Shown here piece by piece: positions 43,201 through 50,505 of a stretch of 64,000 nt of DNA. This stretch comes from Chryseobacterium vrystaatense. GTDB lineage: Bacteria; Bacteroidota; Bacteroidia; Flavobacteriales; Weeksellaceae. Under the pieces are notes generated by a model, which was given only the letters and a program-made list of their open reading frames with translations, made no database searches and was not told the DNA's origin. The position numbers and the translations under genes are program-made. Location: contig NZ_JPRI01000002.1 of assembly GCF_000737765.1 (NCBI RefSeq), positions 744,001 to 808,000 of the forward strand. Reading direction: 5' to 3'. The first letter of the stretch is position 1, and every line of letters begins with the position of its first letter.

Positions 43201-43253
43201 CACTCAACATTGTGAAGGATGAGGAAAGAGGAAGCTTAATTGAAATTGTATAG
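40218..43253 (+). CDS. sbcC: exonuclease subunit SbcC (Rad50-like ATPase)
   Basis: A 1011-residue SMC-like ATPase. Walker A GAVGSGKS (35-42), a Q-loop region at IIPQGQFKEFLELG, and long coiled coils on both sides of a zinc hook CPLC (500-503). The ABC signature LSGGQSFQVSLSLALALAE and Walker B FFFIDEGFG come near the C-terminus, then the D-loop. All parts are intact. It pairs with SbcD to hold and process DNA ends. A strong terminator follows. Confidence 0.97.
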   Translation: MIPVQLTIEGLYSYQERQTIDFKNLTDAGLFGIFGAVGSGKSSVLEAISFALYGETERLNMRDKRAYNMMNLKSNSSYIEFDFINYENKLFRATRDFRRNSKKFEDVKPYSVTFYEQIDGKWIPLDHTNAETVIGLSYPNFKRTIIIPQGQFKEFLELGAAERTNMMKEIFSLQRYDLQNNASVLYGKNRSELDQLEGQLKGFEEINEENIQLQKGYLVEEQKKFGESNQKFEEISTTYQQLKNLKTDFEGLKQNREQFGKLSEQKPRMDALEAQTELYDKVFRIFNPLIAEKNKLSKEIEVKHSEKELQVKTLQETEKDFKAITEQLSILEPQFKALEQSRAQENDLSLMVKILTFSKEIKALKDRTKIGSEKVKEVEDNRNIIQKKIDTFSRDVEILKEQKLDPVVLTAVGNWFIQQKNFKKSQLEQISKIENQQKQITEILEELKRFSFHENFREDFSTHKTALEIKKKEFSQKQDHLKIQKELSHFASELHDGESCPLCGSEEHPNIVEFQDVHTELQEIQEKIQGIEQELLKNQTQEAEIEKILARKKIFEEQLIAEQKALAEIQKNIESHIQHFVWKPFSPDQEEDFEKKRSDSFALEKKIEEISQQVTLERETLESESKTLDKYRSALETFRLEEAAKQEQININRSNLKTLDWISYEQKTVAEVEDAYQKLSQFNTETEQNYQKASQQEKVLAPKLAEQRTLVNQSEKQITELEKEISENKEAITLALTEHNFADFKEAENILGQKINVQDERTKIQKFKIDYETLKKVIEGLELKLKGLTFDDEQFSLAEKQFTEAQNDLKQMNDSVVKIRSEIERLEKEFLKKEELLKNLTSLQKRSENLKLMMNLFKAAGFVQYVSSIYLRQLCDHANVRFHRMTRNQLSLQLNESNDFEIIDYLNEGRSRSVKTLSGGQSFQVSLSLALALAESVQANAQADKNFFFIDEGFGTQDTESVNIVFETLTNLMKENRIVGIISHVEELKEKIPTALNIVKDEERGSLIEIV

Positions 43254-43271
43254 ACTTTGGATATCAAATAA

Positions 43272-43300
43272 AAACCTCTGCTGAATAACAGCAGAGGTTT
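43272..43300. terminator. bidirectional intrinsic terminator
   Basis: 12-bp perfect stem (43272-43283 / 43289-43300), AATAA loop, between sbcC and the convergent LLM oxidoreductase gene. Confidence 0.85.
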
Positions 43301-43303
43301 ATT

Positions 43304-44329
43304 TTATAGATTCTGAATTACCGGCTTTACTTTCTCCCCAAATAATTCTATCGACTTCATCATGATATCGTGAGCCGGATCACCAATATCCATATGTCCA
43401 ATGAATCTTGTGATTCCGAAAATCTCTTTCATGTACGCTATTTTATCAGCCACTTCTGCAGGATTTCCAATGAATAACGCTCCATCTCTTCCCCTTCCTC
43501 CTTCATACTGCATTTTCGTGTAAGGCGCCCATCCTCTTGATGCCCCGATTCTGTCCATCTGGGATTTGTAGTTATTGAAATATCCGTCCACCACAGCCTG
43601 ATCGTCGCTTACAAAGGTATGCGAGTGAATCGCAATCTGCATTTCAGACACATCATGTCCGGCCTTTTGATATTCCTGTTTGTAAAACTCAACAAGATCC
43701 TGAAACTGTACAGGCATTCCTCCGATAATGGCTACCACCAAAGGCATTCCTAGTTTTGCAGCACTTAAAACAGATTGCGGAGTACCACCTACAGCTCTCC
43801 ATATCGACAGTTTGCCATCATTTTTTGCCCTTGGATAAACGGTCTGATTCTGCATTGATGCACGAAGCTTTCCTGACCATGTTACATTTTCTTCTGAATT
43901 GATCTTTAAAAGCAGTTCCAGTTTTTCATCGAACAGTTCTTCATAATCGTTCAGGGAATAGCCGTATAACGGAAACGACTCGATAAAACTTCCTCTTCCC
44001 ACAAATATCTCTGCTCTACCGTCTGATATAAGGTCTAATGTTGAAAAATCTTCATATACTTTAACGGGTTCGGAAGAACTTAAAACCGTAACTCCGCTTG
44101 CCAGCTTTATATTTTTGGTGATACTTGCCGCAGCAGCCAATACCATTTCCGGTGACGAAACTGCATAATCCGGACGGTGATGTTCTCCCATAGCAAAAAC
44201 ATCAATTCCAACCTCATCCATTAATTTTACCTGATCCAGTATTTCCCGGATCTTCACTCCTGCATCTCTATATTTCCCGGTAACCTGGTCAAAAGCCAGG
44301 TCACCAAACATTCCTATTCCTAATTCCAT
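43304..44329 (-). CDS. LLM-class flavin-dependent oxidoreductase
   Basis: A 341-residue bacterial luciferase-like TIM-barrel protein. It starts MELGIGMFGDLAFD at 44329 rather than at the upstream ATG of the frame. Motifs: VFAMGEHHRPDYAVSSPEMVLAAAASITKNIKLASGVTVLSSSEPVKVYEDF (the EHH and NI-LASGV blocks) and DLISDGRAEIFVGRGSF. It would use reduced flavin; the substrate is unknown. It is divergent from a TraB-like gene; a minus-strand -7 box lies at 44350-44357. Confidence 0.9.
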   Translation of the reverse strand: MELGIGMFGDLAFDQVTGKYRDAGVKIREILDQVKLMDEVGIDVFAMGEHHRPDYAVSSPEMVLAAAASITKNIKLASGVTVLSSSEPVKVYEDFSTLDLISDGRAEIFVGRGSFIESFPLYGYSLNDYEELFDEKLELLLKINSEENVTWSGKLRASMQNQTVYPRAKNDGKLSIWRAVGGTPQSVLSAAKLGMPLVVAIIGGMPVQFQDLVEFYKQEYQKAGHDVSEMQIAIHSHTFVSDDQAVVDGYFNNYKSQMDRIGASRGWAPYTKMQYEGGRGRDGALFIGNPAEVADKIAYMKEIFGITRFIGHMDIGDPAHDIMMKSIELFGEKVKPVIQNL

Positions 44330-44349
44330 ATTTTTAGATTTTAGATACA

Positions 44350-44357
44350 CAAAATTA
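44350..44357 (-). promoter_or_regulatory. -7 box of the LLM oxidoreductase gene
   Basis: TAATTTTG on the minus strand, 20 bp before the ATG at 44329; it supports that start over 44380. Confidence 0.5.
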
Positions 44358-44385
44358 CAAATGAAAAAGCTCAAAAACATTGATG

Positions 44386-44415
44386 TTTGTTAAGATCGGA
44401 TTTTGCCTATATTTG
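44386..44415 (+). promoter_or_regulatory. promoter of the TraB/TIKI-like gene
   Basis: TTTG (44386-44389), 18 bp, TATATTTG (44408-44415): a good match to the Bacteroidetes -33/-7 promoter. It lies inside the long open frame from 44380 and so places the true start at 44437. Confidence 0.6.
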
Positions 44416-44436
44416 GCCCTGTTTTTAATTTATAAC

Positions 44437-45243
44437 ATGAAACTTATTATAACTGCATTTCTGCTAGCGTTTTTCAGCTTGTCCTTTTCTCAAAGCAAAA
44501 CCGAGATCTATGTGATTGGAAACATCCATGACAGTGTCCCCAATTATCACCCTAAAATACTGTTCGACATCCTTGATAAGGTAAAGCCGGATATCATCCT
44601 TCATGAGGTCGACAGCCAGGGAATGAAAGACTACGAAAATGGAATTAAGATTACAGAAAATGAAATCAAAGCAAGCAATTCATACCTGAAAAAATACCCG
44701 GAAACATTAAGATCTTCTTTTGATTTTGAAGGCCGAAATCAGTATAGAAAAGACAGGGGAATGGTTCCGACAGATAATTTGTCGGTGAAACTCATCGACA
44801 GTCTGTATCAAGCAAAGAAATTAGCACCTTCAGAAGTGAAGATTTATGAAAATTTCACCAATCTTACAAAAGACCTGATGAAGATTGCAGAACTATCTCC
44901 GGAAAATTTCAATAATTCCACGACTGATCAGATCTCAGGAAAAAGACAAAATTCCCAGTATTCAGAGCTTTTAAAAATCATTGAAGCAAGACCTGAATTT
45001 GCGAAAAGATTTGTTGTAAAGCCAAACGGAGAAAAGATCAGCTACAGAGATGGTTTTAAATTAATGTCAGGATTCTGGGATCTTCGAAATCAGACTATGG
45101 CTAAAAACATTTCCAGGATTGCCGAAACCCATCCGGGTAAAAAGATTGTTGTTCTTACAGGTTTTCTTCACCGGTACTATATCATAAAAGAATTGAAAAG
45201 AATCAATAACGGCACGTATGTGATCAAAGAATTTTATGATTAA
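44437..45243 (+). CDS. secreted TraB/TIKI-like protein (putative)
   Basis: The 268-residue protein has a signal peptide (MKLIITAFLLAFFSLSFSQ). Two short motifs suggest the TraB/GumN/TIKI fold: IGNIHDS at the N-terminus of the mature protein, resembling the GxxH block, and LTGFLHRYYIIKEL near the C-terminus, resembling the second GxxH-R block, with a LHEVD glutamate between. TIKI members are metalloproteases; whether this one is active cannot be told. A frame starting at 44380 is longer but overlaps the promoter. No operon partner. Confidence 0.6.
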   Translation: MKLIITAFLLAFFSLSFSQSKTEIYVIGNIHDSVPNYHPKILFDILDKVKPDIILHEVDSQGMKDYENGIKITENEIKASNSYLKKYPETLRSSFDFEGRNQYRKDRGMVPTDNLSVKLIDSLYQAKKLAPSEVKIYENFTNLTKDLMKIAELSPENFNNSTTDQISGKRQNSQYSELLKIIEARPEFAKRFVVKPNGEKISYRDGFKLMSGFWDLRNQTMAKNISRIAETHPGKKIVVLTGFLHRYYIIKELKRINNGTYVIKEFYD

Positions 45244-45280
45244 TCTCCGATATTAAAATACATTTTACTATTAACATAAA

Positions 45281-45303
45281 AAACCAGCCTTGCAGCTGGT
45301 TTT
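45281..45303. terminator. bidirectional intrinsic terminator
   Basis: AAACCAGC (45281-45288) / GCTGGTTT (45295-45302) with A-run and T-run flanks between convergent genes. Confidence 0.75.
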
Positions 45304-45307
45304 CTTA

Positions 45308-47449
45308 TTATTTCTTCAGATACTGATCAAAGTAATCTGTTACTTTCTGCATCAGATGAACTCTGTCTTTTCCGATCACATTGTGCGGATGTCCCGGATA
45401 CACAAAGTAATCTAACTGCACTCCGTTGTCTACCGCTGACTTGATAAATTTAATGGAATGCTGCCATACCACCACATCATCCTGAGCACCATGGATCATC
45501 AGTAATTTTCCTTTCAGGTTCTGCACTTTGTCCAGCAGATTAGCTGCAGCATATCCCTGAGGGTTTTCCTGTGGTGTATCCATATATCTTTCACCATACA
45601 TGATCTCGTACATTTTCCAGTCGATAACCGGTCCTCCTGCAACTCCCACTTTAAATACATCCGGTTTACGAAGCATGAAACTGGTTGTCATAAATCCACC
45701 AAAGCTCCATCCGTGAATACCCATTTTCTGAGCATCAACATAAGGAAGGGATTTTAAGTAATCTACTCCTTTCATCTGATCATTCATTTCCGTTGTTCCC
45801 AGGTTTCTGAAAACAGCCTGCTCAAACTTCATTCCACGGTTAGAAGAACCTCTTCCGTCCATGGTGAAAATGATGTATCCGTTTTGAGCCATATACTCGT
45901 ACCAAAGATTTCCTGAAGCCGGGAAGGTATTCGTCACCAGCTGAAGATGTGGCCCATTGTACAGGTAAACAATAACCGGATATTTTTTGCTGGCGTCAAA
46001 GTCTGTCGGAAGAATGATCTTTCCATAAAGAGGTGTTCCGTCATCAGCTTTTAACTCTACATTTTTAATTTCAGGTCTCTGATAATTTTTCAGTGTATTT
46101 TCAGAGGTTAGAATATTTGTAGACTTTATGGTATTGGTATTAATGATATTTACAGATCTAGGTGTCCCTGCATTGCTGTAACTGTCATATAAATAATTTC
46201 CATCACTGCTTAAAATACCTGTATGTACTCCTGCTGCATCGTCTAAACGCTGCATTTTGAAATTTGTCCAGTTGATCTTATATAGATGTTTCTCCAAAGG
46301 CGTTTCTTTCGTAGAAGTGAAATAGATCTCCTTTTTCTTTTCATTAAATCCTAGGATATCGGTTACCAGCCAATCTCCTTTGGTAATCTGTGCTACCATT
46401 CCTTTTTCCAGGCTGTAGTGAAACAGGTGGTTGTATCCCGTTCTCTGGCTCTGCCAGATAAAATCGGTATTAGAATTCGGGAAGAATGTAAGTGGATGCT
46501 GAGGTTCAACATATTTGTCGCTTGTCTCTTCGAACAGCGTTTTGACTAAATTTCCTGTAGCAGCATCGTACTGATTCATTTTTACATGATTCTGTCCGCG
46601 GTTCAGAACACCCACAAAAATATATTTTGAATCGGGGCTCCATGTAACTGCTGTGAGATACTGATCTTTTTCGCCTTCGATTTTCAGGAAAGTTGTTGAC
46701 TGATTTTTGATATTATAAACTCCCAAAGTAACTTCGTGGGATTTTTGTCCTGCCATCGGATACTTGATATTGTGATTTACCGCCGGCGTTACAGACCAGT
46801 CAATAACAGGGTAATCTGCAACCATGGTCTGATCCATTCTGTAGAATGCTACGGCTTCAGAATTGGGAGCAGGGAAAATTCCGGTATCGATTCCGAATTC
46901 ATTTCTGTGAACAGCTGCCCCTCCGTTGATGATATTTTCATCTGAATCGTTGGTTACAGCGATTGTTTTTCCGTTTTTGTTTACAAATAAATTATTCTTT
47001 ACAGTAAAAGCAAAAGTTTGGTTATCTCCAAACATTTTTACATTGGAAGCACTTTCGTCTACTGCCGCAGCTGTTTTCACTTTCCAGGCGTTTCCGGATT
47101 TTTCTATCCAGAACATCTTGTCATTGGCACTGAAATAACCATTTGAACCGCTGATGAATTTAATCTGTGGAACCCCTTTCAGCTTGGCATCCGAAAAGGA
47201 TTTGTTCAGCTGAGTCAAAGACACTAAAGTATCCTGTTTATTGGTCTTAAGATCGGTGATCAGATACCCTCCTTTCACAGCCTGAATATAGGATTTACCG
47301 TCAGCAGCCCATGAGAACTGCGAGATATTTTTAACGGCAAGATTTGTTCTCAGTCCATTTACTGCCTCCGCCATTGTAAATTTTTGGGTCTGAGCAAACG
47401 CAGAACTGCCCAAAACCAGCATCAATAAAGAAAATTTATATAATTTCAT
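45308..47449 (-). CDS. S9B dipeptidyl-peptidase IV-like serine peptidase
   Basis: The 713-residue protein has a signal peptide (MKLYKFSLLMLVLGSSAFAQ), a beta-propeller N-terminal domain with DPP-IV landmarks (IFPAPNSEAVAFYRMDQT, PVIDW), and a C-terminal alpha/beta-hydrolase. The nucleophile is Ser582 in HGWSFGG, the acid is Asp657/658 in HGAQDDVV, and the base His is in YPGHPHNV (687-689). It would cut X-Pro/Ala dipeptides from peptide N-termini in the periplasm. It fits the exported Dcp and secreted proteases in this window as a peptide-use set. Confidence 0.93.
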   Translation of the reverse strand: MKLYKFSLLMLVLGSSAFAQTQKFTMAEAVNGLRTNLAVKNISQFSWAADGKSYIQAVKGGYLITDLKTNKQDTLVSLTQLNKSFSDAKLKGVPQIKFISGSNGYFSANDKMFWIEKSGNAWKVKTAAAVDESASNVKMFGDNQTFAFTVKNNLFVNKNGKTIAVTNDSDENIINGGAAVHRNEFGIDTGIFPAPNSEAVAFYRMDQTMVADYPVIDWSVTPAVNHNIKYPMAGQKSHEVTLGVYNIKNQSTTFLKIEGEKDQYLTAVTWSPDSKYIFVGVLNRGQNHVKMNQYDAATGNLVKTLFEETSDKYVEPQHPLTFFPNSNTDFIWQSQRTGYNHLFHYSLEKGMVAQITKGDWLVTDILGFNEKKKEIYFTSTKETPLEKHLYKINWTNFKMQRLDDAAGVHTGILSSDGNYLYDSYSNAGTPRSVNIINTNTIKSTNILTSENTLKNYQRPEIKNVELKADDGTPLYGKIILPTDFDASKKYPVIVYLYNGPHLQLVTNTFPASGNLWYEYMAQNGYIIFTMDGRGSSNRGMKFEQAVFRNLGTTEMNDQMKGVDYLKSLPYVDAQKMGIHGWSFGGFMTTSFMLRKPDVFKVGVAGGPVIDWKMYEIMYGERYMDTPQENPQGYAAANLLDKVQNLKGKLLMIHGAQDDVVVWQHSIKFIKSAVDNGVQLDYFVYPGHPHNVIGKDRVHLMQKVTDYFDQYLKK

Positions 47450-47754
47450 TGTATAGAATTGAATCCATCAAAAATAAGAAATAAAAATCATCCGTTAATT
47501 AATGTTAAATAAAACATTCGTAAAATAGGATATAATGTATGGATAAAAATAAATCCTTAACTTAATAGTATAAAGAATAGGAGGAAATTAGAGTGCATCA
47601 TAAATCGTTCATGGTGAATTTTACCACCTGCGATAATTGATCATTCACATAAAAAATAGGAGCTGTTTACATTTCTTATCCTAAATCAATGACTGGTATA
47701 TGTCCGCTACCCTACATTTGCATTATTAATAACAATCAAAAAAAATACAATACA
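47450..47754 (+). promoter_or_regulatory. 305-bp intergenic region with yceI promoter
   Basis: Divergent gap between the S9 peptidase and yceI. A -7 box TACATTTG at 47713-47720 is followed by C, 34 bp before the yceI ATG. The AT-rich remainder shows no gene, RNA or strong hairpin. The yceI frame is open back to 47689, but the box supports the later start. Confidence 0.5.
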
Positions 47755-48267
47755 ATGGCAACAAAATGGAACCTAGACCCAACACATAGTGAAATTACTT
47801 TCAAAGTAAAACACATGATGATTTCTAATATTAAAGGAAACTTCAGAACTTTCAATGCTGAGATTGAAGCTGAAGATGATACTTTTTCTAATGCTAAAAC
47901 AACGGCTACCATCCAGACTGATTCTGTTTTTACTAACAATACAGACAGAGACAATCACCTGAAGTCTGCTGAGTTTTTTAACACGGAAGAGTATCCTTCT
48001 ATCACATTTGAATCTCAGGCTTTAAACGATAAAGTAACAGGAAACCTTACCGTTAACGGTATTACAAAACCTATTACTTTAGATGTAGATTTCGGTGGAA
48101 TCAATGTTGATCCTTGGGGAAATACAAAAGCAGGTTTTTCTTTTGAAGGAAAGATCAACAGAAAAGATTTTGGCTTGAACTGGAATGCAGCTCTTGAAGC
48201 AGGCGGTGTTATGGTAAGCGAAGATGTAAAAATTGCCGGAGAATTACAGTTTGTAAAACAGGCCTAA
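47755..48267 (+). CDS. YceI-family lipocalin-like protein
   Basis: A 170-residue protein starting MATKWNLDPTHSEITFKVKHMMISNIKGNF, the YceI hallmark (WxxDxxHSxIxFxVxHxxxxxxxGxF). It continues DNHLKSAEFFNTEEYPSITFES, TGNLTVNGITKPITLDVDF and FSFEGKINRKDFGLNWN. YceI folds as a beta-barrel that binds isoprenoid-like lipids. Unlike E. coli YceI it has no signal peptide, so it is probably cytoplasmic. The non-conserved 22-residue extension to 47689 is rejected. Confidence 0.93.
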   Translation: MATKWNLDPTHSEITFKVKHMMISNIKGNFRTFNAEIEAEDDTFSNAKTTATIQTDSVFTNNTDRDNHLKSAEFFNTEEYPSITFESQALNDKVTGNLTVNGITKPITLDVDFGGINVDPWGNTKAGFSFEGKINRKDFGLNWNAALEAGGVMVSEDVKIAGELQFVKQA

Positions 48268-48281
48268 TAAAAAACGGATTG

Positions 48282-48350
48282 TTGGGGGTGATACGCACTA
48301 CACAGTGGCTGTATAACCGGAAATGGAAGTAGTTCTAAAAAGCACCCCAA
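48282..48350 (+). ncRNA. candidate structured RNA element between yceI and ygiD
   Basis: By eye, the outer arms TTGGGGGTG (48282-48290) and CACCCCAA (48343-48350) pair with one bulge. Inside, ACTAC pairs with GTAGT and ACAG with CTGT around a short loop, giving a branched fold. It lies 14 nt after the yceI stop and ahead of a terminator. It could be a yceI 3' UTR element or part of a ygiD leader. No known RNA family was recognised. Confidence 0.3.
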
Positions 48351-48368
48351 ATATCTATAATTTAACAT

Positions 48369-48408
48369 AAGGGTTCAGGGATTTTTCTAAAAGCCTTGAG
48401 CCTTTTTT
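48369..48408 (+). terminator. intrinsic terminator with bulge, just before ygiD
   Basis: About 11 bp pair between AAGGGTTCAGG (48369-48379) and CCTTGAGCCTTT with one bulge and two wobble pairs, then TTTTTT. It ends 14 nt before the ygiD start. Confidence 0.6.
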
Positions 48409-48422
48409 AATTACCATTATTT

Positions 48423-49250
48423 ATGAACCTCAATGATCTACAGAACATCAGCGATAATTTTGGAAATACCCAAAGAATGCCCGTTTTATTTCTTGGACAC
48501 GGTTCGCCGATGAATGCTATCGAAGAAAATGAGTTTGTACAAGGCTTCAGAAAGGCTGCACAGGAAATCCCAAAACCTAATGCTATTCTTTGTGTTTCTG
48601 CTCACTGGTATACGCAGGGAACATTCGTAACTGCGATGGATATGCCCAGAACAATCCATGATTTTGGCGGTTTTCCGAAAGCTTTGTTTGATGTACAGTA
48701 TCCCGCTCCGGGAAGTCCGGAACTGGCAAAAGAAACGGTTGAGCTTTTAGCTCCTCTTTTGGCGGAAGAAGATCACAAATGGGGTCTGGATCATGGTGCC
48801 TGGTCAGTAATCAAGCATATGTATCCCAACGCTGATATTCCTGTCATCCAGCTGAGCATTGATTATACAAAACCTCCGCAATATCATTTTGATCTGGCCA
48901 AAAGACTGAATAAACTGCGTGAAAAGGGTATCCTAATCATCGGAAGCGGAAATATAGTACACAATCTCCGGCTGATCGACTGGAAAAATATAGATACTGT
49001 AGGCGCCGGCTGGGATTGGGCCGTAGAAGCAAGAGAAAAAACCAACAACTGGCTCCTGGATGGAAATTTCCAGAATATTATAGAATATCAGAAACAGGGA
49101 ACATTTCTTCAGTACGCGGTGCCTACCCCTGATCATTATCTTCCACTGATCTATACATTAGGACTAAAAGATCAAAGTGAAAACCTGACTTTGTTTAATG
49201 ATGAGCTGATCGGTGGATCTTTAAGTATGACGAGTGTAAGGATTGGATAA
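48423..49250 (+). CDS. ygiD: YgiD-type extradiol dioxygenase (4,5-DOPA dioxygenase)
   Basis: A 275-residue non-haem enzyme of the LigB superfamily. Metal-binding and catalytic blocks: LFLGHGSPMNA (22-32), CVSAHWYTQGTFVT (57-70), GLDHGAWSVIKHMYP (121-135) and VPTPDHYLPLIYTLG near the C-terminus. The family opens DOPA to 4,5-seco-DOPA, and E. coli YgiD shows that activity. The physiological substrate here is unknown. A terminator-like hairpin sits 14 nt upstream of the start. Confidence 0.92.
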   Translation: MNLNDLQNISDNFGNTQRMPVLFLGHGSPMNAIEENEFVQGFRKAAQEIPKPNAILCVSAHWYTQGTFVTAMDMPRTIHDFGGFPKALFDVQYPAPGSPELAKETVELLAPLLAEEDHKWGLDHGAWSVIKHMYPNADIPVIQLSIDYTKPPQYHFDLAKRLNKLREKGILIIGSGNIVHNLRLIDWKNIDTVGAGWDWAVEAREKTNNWLLDGNFQNIIEYQKQGTFLQYAVPTPDHYLPLIYTLGLKDQSENLTLFNDELIGGSLSMTSVRIG

Positions 49251-49303
49251 ACTGTTTTTATCATTCTTTTTTATCACTAAAAAATTAGTAATATTGTTTT
49301 ACC

Positions 49304-50470
49304 ATGAAAAAAGCAATATTACTATTTTTATTTATACTCCCTTTATATGCTGTAACTGCACAGATTATTAAAGGTCATGTAGTCAATGATACCGGAAGTT
49401 TTATATCCGGAGTGAATATCTATATTGACGGAACTAAAACGGGAACGGTTTCAAAAGATGACGGCAGTTTCAGTTTAAGCGTTTCCGGAAATCCTGGAAA
49501 TGTTGTTTTTCAGAAGGACGATTATACAACTTTTACCACAGCTGTTTCCGCAGTCATTAATAAAAATCTGAAAGTAGTTTTAACAAAAACGAATGCCATT
49601 GAGGAGATCAGGCTGGTTCCTTATACTTCGGAGGCCTATATAAATTACATCAATTATTTTCTTGATACTTTTATCGGTTCCGACCGCGATCGTGTAACCA
49701 TAAAAAACCAAAAGACTTTAAAGTTTTCGTATGACAAAAAAAATAATTTTTTGAAGGTAAAAGCGCCGAATACTTTAATCATCGAAAACAAAAACCTGGG
49801 TTACGAAATTCAGTACAATCTCATCAGTTATTCACTGGATTTAAATAGCAATACCGTCAATTATACCGGAACAAGTTTTTTTAAAGAAACAAAAAACACG
49901 GATAAAACTAAGCTCAACAGAATGAATGCATATGATGGAAGTCTGCTGCATTTTTTCAGAAGCATTTATAATCATACGATCTCAGAAGAAAAATTCATTG
50001 TGAATCATGTCGTGAAAACGCCAAATCCCAAATATCCTACTGAAGAAGAACTGAAGCTGCTTGAAGATTTTAAGCAGATCATCCGGAGTTCTGCAATGGT
50101 AAAAATTCCTGAAAACATCACTGATATTTCGCAGAGAAAAAACAGTCAGAAACCCTATGCCCTGGCTATTGTTAAAACACTTATCCCCGATTCAGATTAT
50201 GTAACAAGAAAAGACGGAAAGGTTATTTTCAGTTTTAAGGATATACTCCAGATCAATTATCAGAAATATTTCTATGAGATTAACGGAAAGGAGTTTATTA
50301 AAAGTAAATATCCTGTGACATTATCCTCTTTCCTACACCCCGAGGGAGAGCTGTTTGAGGTTTCAAAAGAGGGAAATATCACCAATCCGGACCAACTGAT
50401 CAACGAAGGCGACTTTTCAAAGAATAAAATTGAAAATATGCTTCCGCTTGATTATCAGCTGGGAGACTGA
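49304..50470 (+). CDS. secreted protein with CarboxypepD_reg-like domain
   Basis: The 388-residue protein has a signal peptide (MKKAILLFLFILPLYAVTAQ) followed by a CarboxypepD_reg-like domain (about 20-95: IIKGHVVNDTGSFISGVNIYIDGTKTGTVSKDDGSFSL) of the type at the start of SusC/TonB-dependent receptors. The remaining ~290 residues are not a receptor: there is no plug or barrel. They resemble lineage-specific flavobacterial proteins of unknown role. Single gene, convergent with the subtilase gene (35 bp). Confidence 0.75.
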   Translation: MKKAILLFLFILPLYAVTAQIIKGHVVNDTGSFISGVNIYIDGTKTGTVSKDDGSFSLSVSGNPGNVVFQKDDYTTFTTAVSAVINKNLKVVLTKTNAIEEIRLVPYTSEAYINYINYFLDTFIGSDRDRVTIKNQKTLKFSYDKKNNFLKVKAPNTLIIENKNLGYEIQYNLISYSLDLNSNTVNYTGTSFFKETKNTDKTKLNRMNAYDGSLLHFFRSIYNHTISEEKFIVNHVVKTPNPKYPTEEELKLLEDFKQIIRSSAMVKIPENITDISQRKNSQKPYALAIVKTLIPDSDYVTRKDGKVIFSFKDILQINYQKYFYEINGKEFIKSKYPVTLSSFLHPEGELFEVSKEGNITNPDQLINEGDFSKNKIENMLPLDYQLGD

Positions 50471-50505
50471 GATATTCCCCTGATATTTTTTACTGAAATC
50501 TTTTT

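Noticed and set aside
44380..44436. N-terminal extension of the TraB-like protein
   Set aside because: A -33/-7 promoter lies inside it and the signal peptide begins at 44437.
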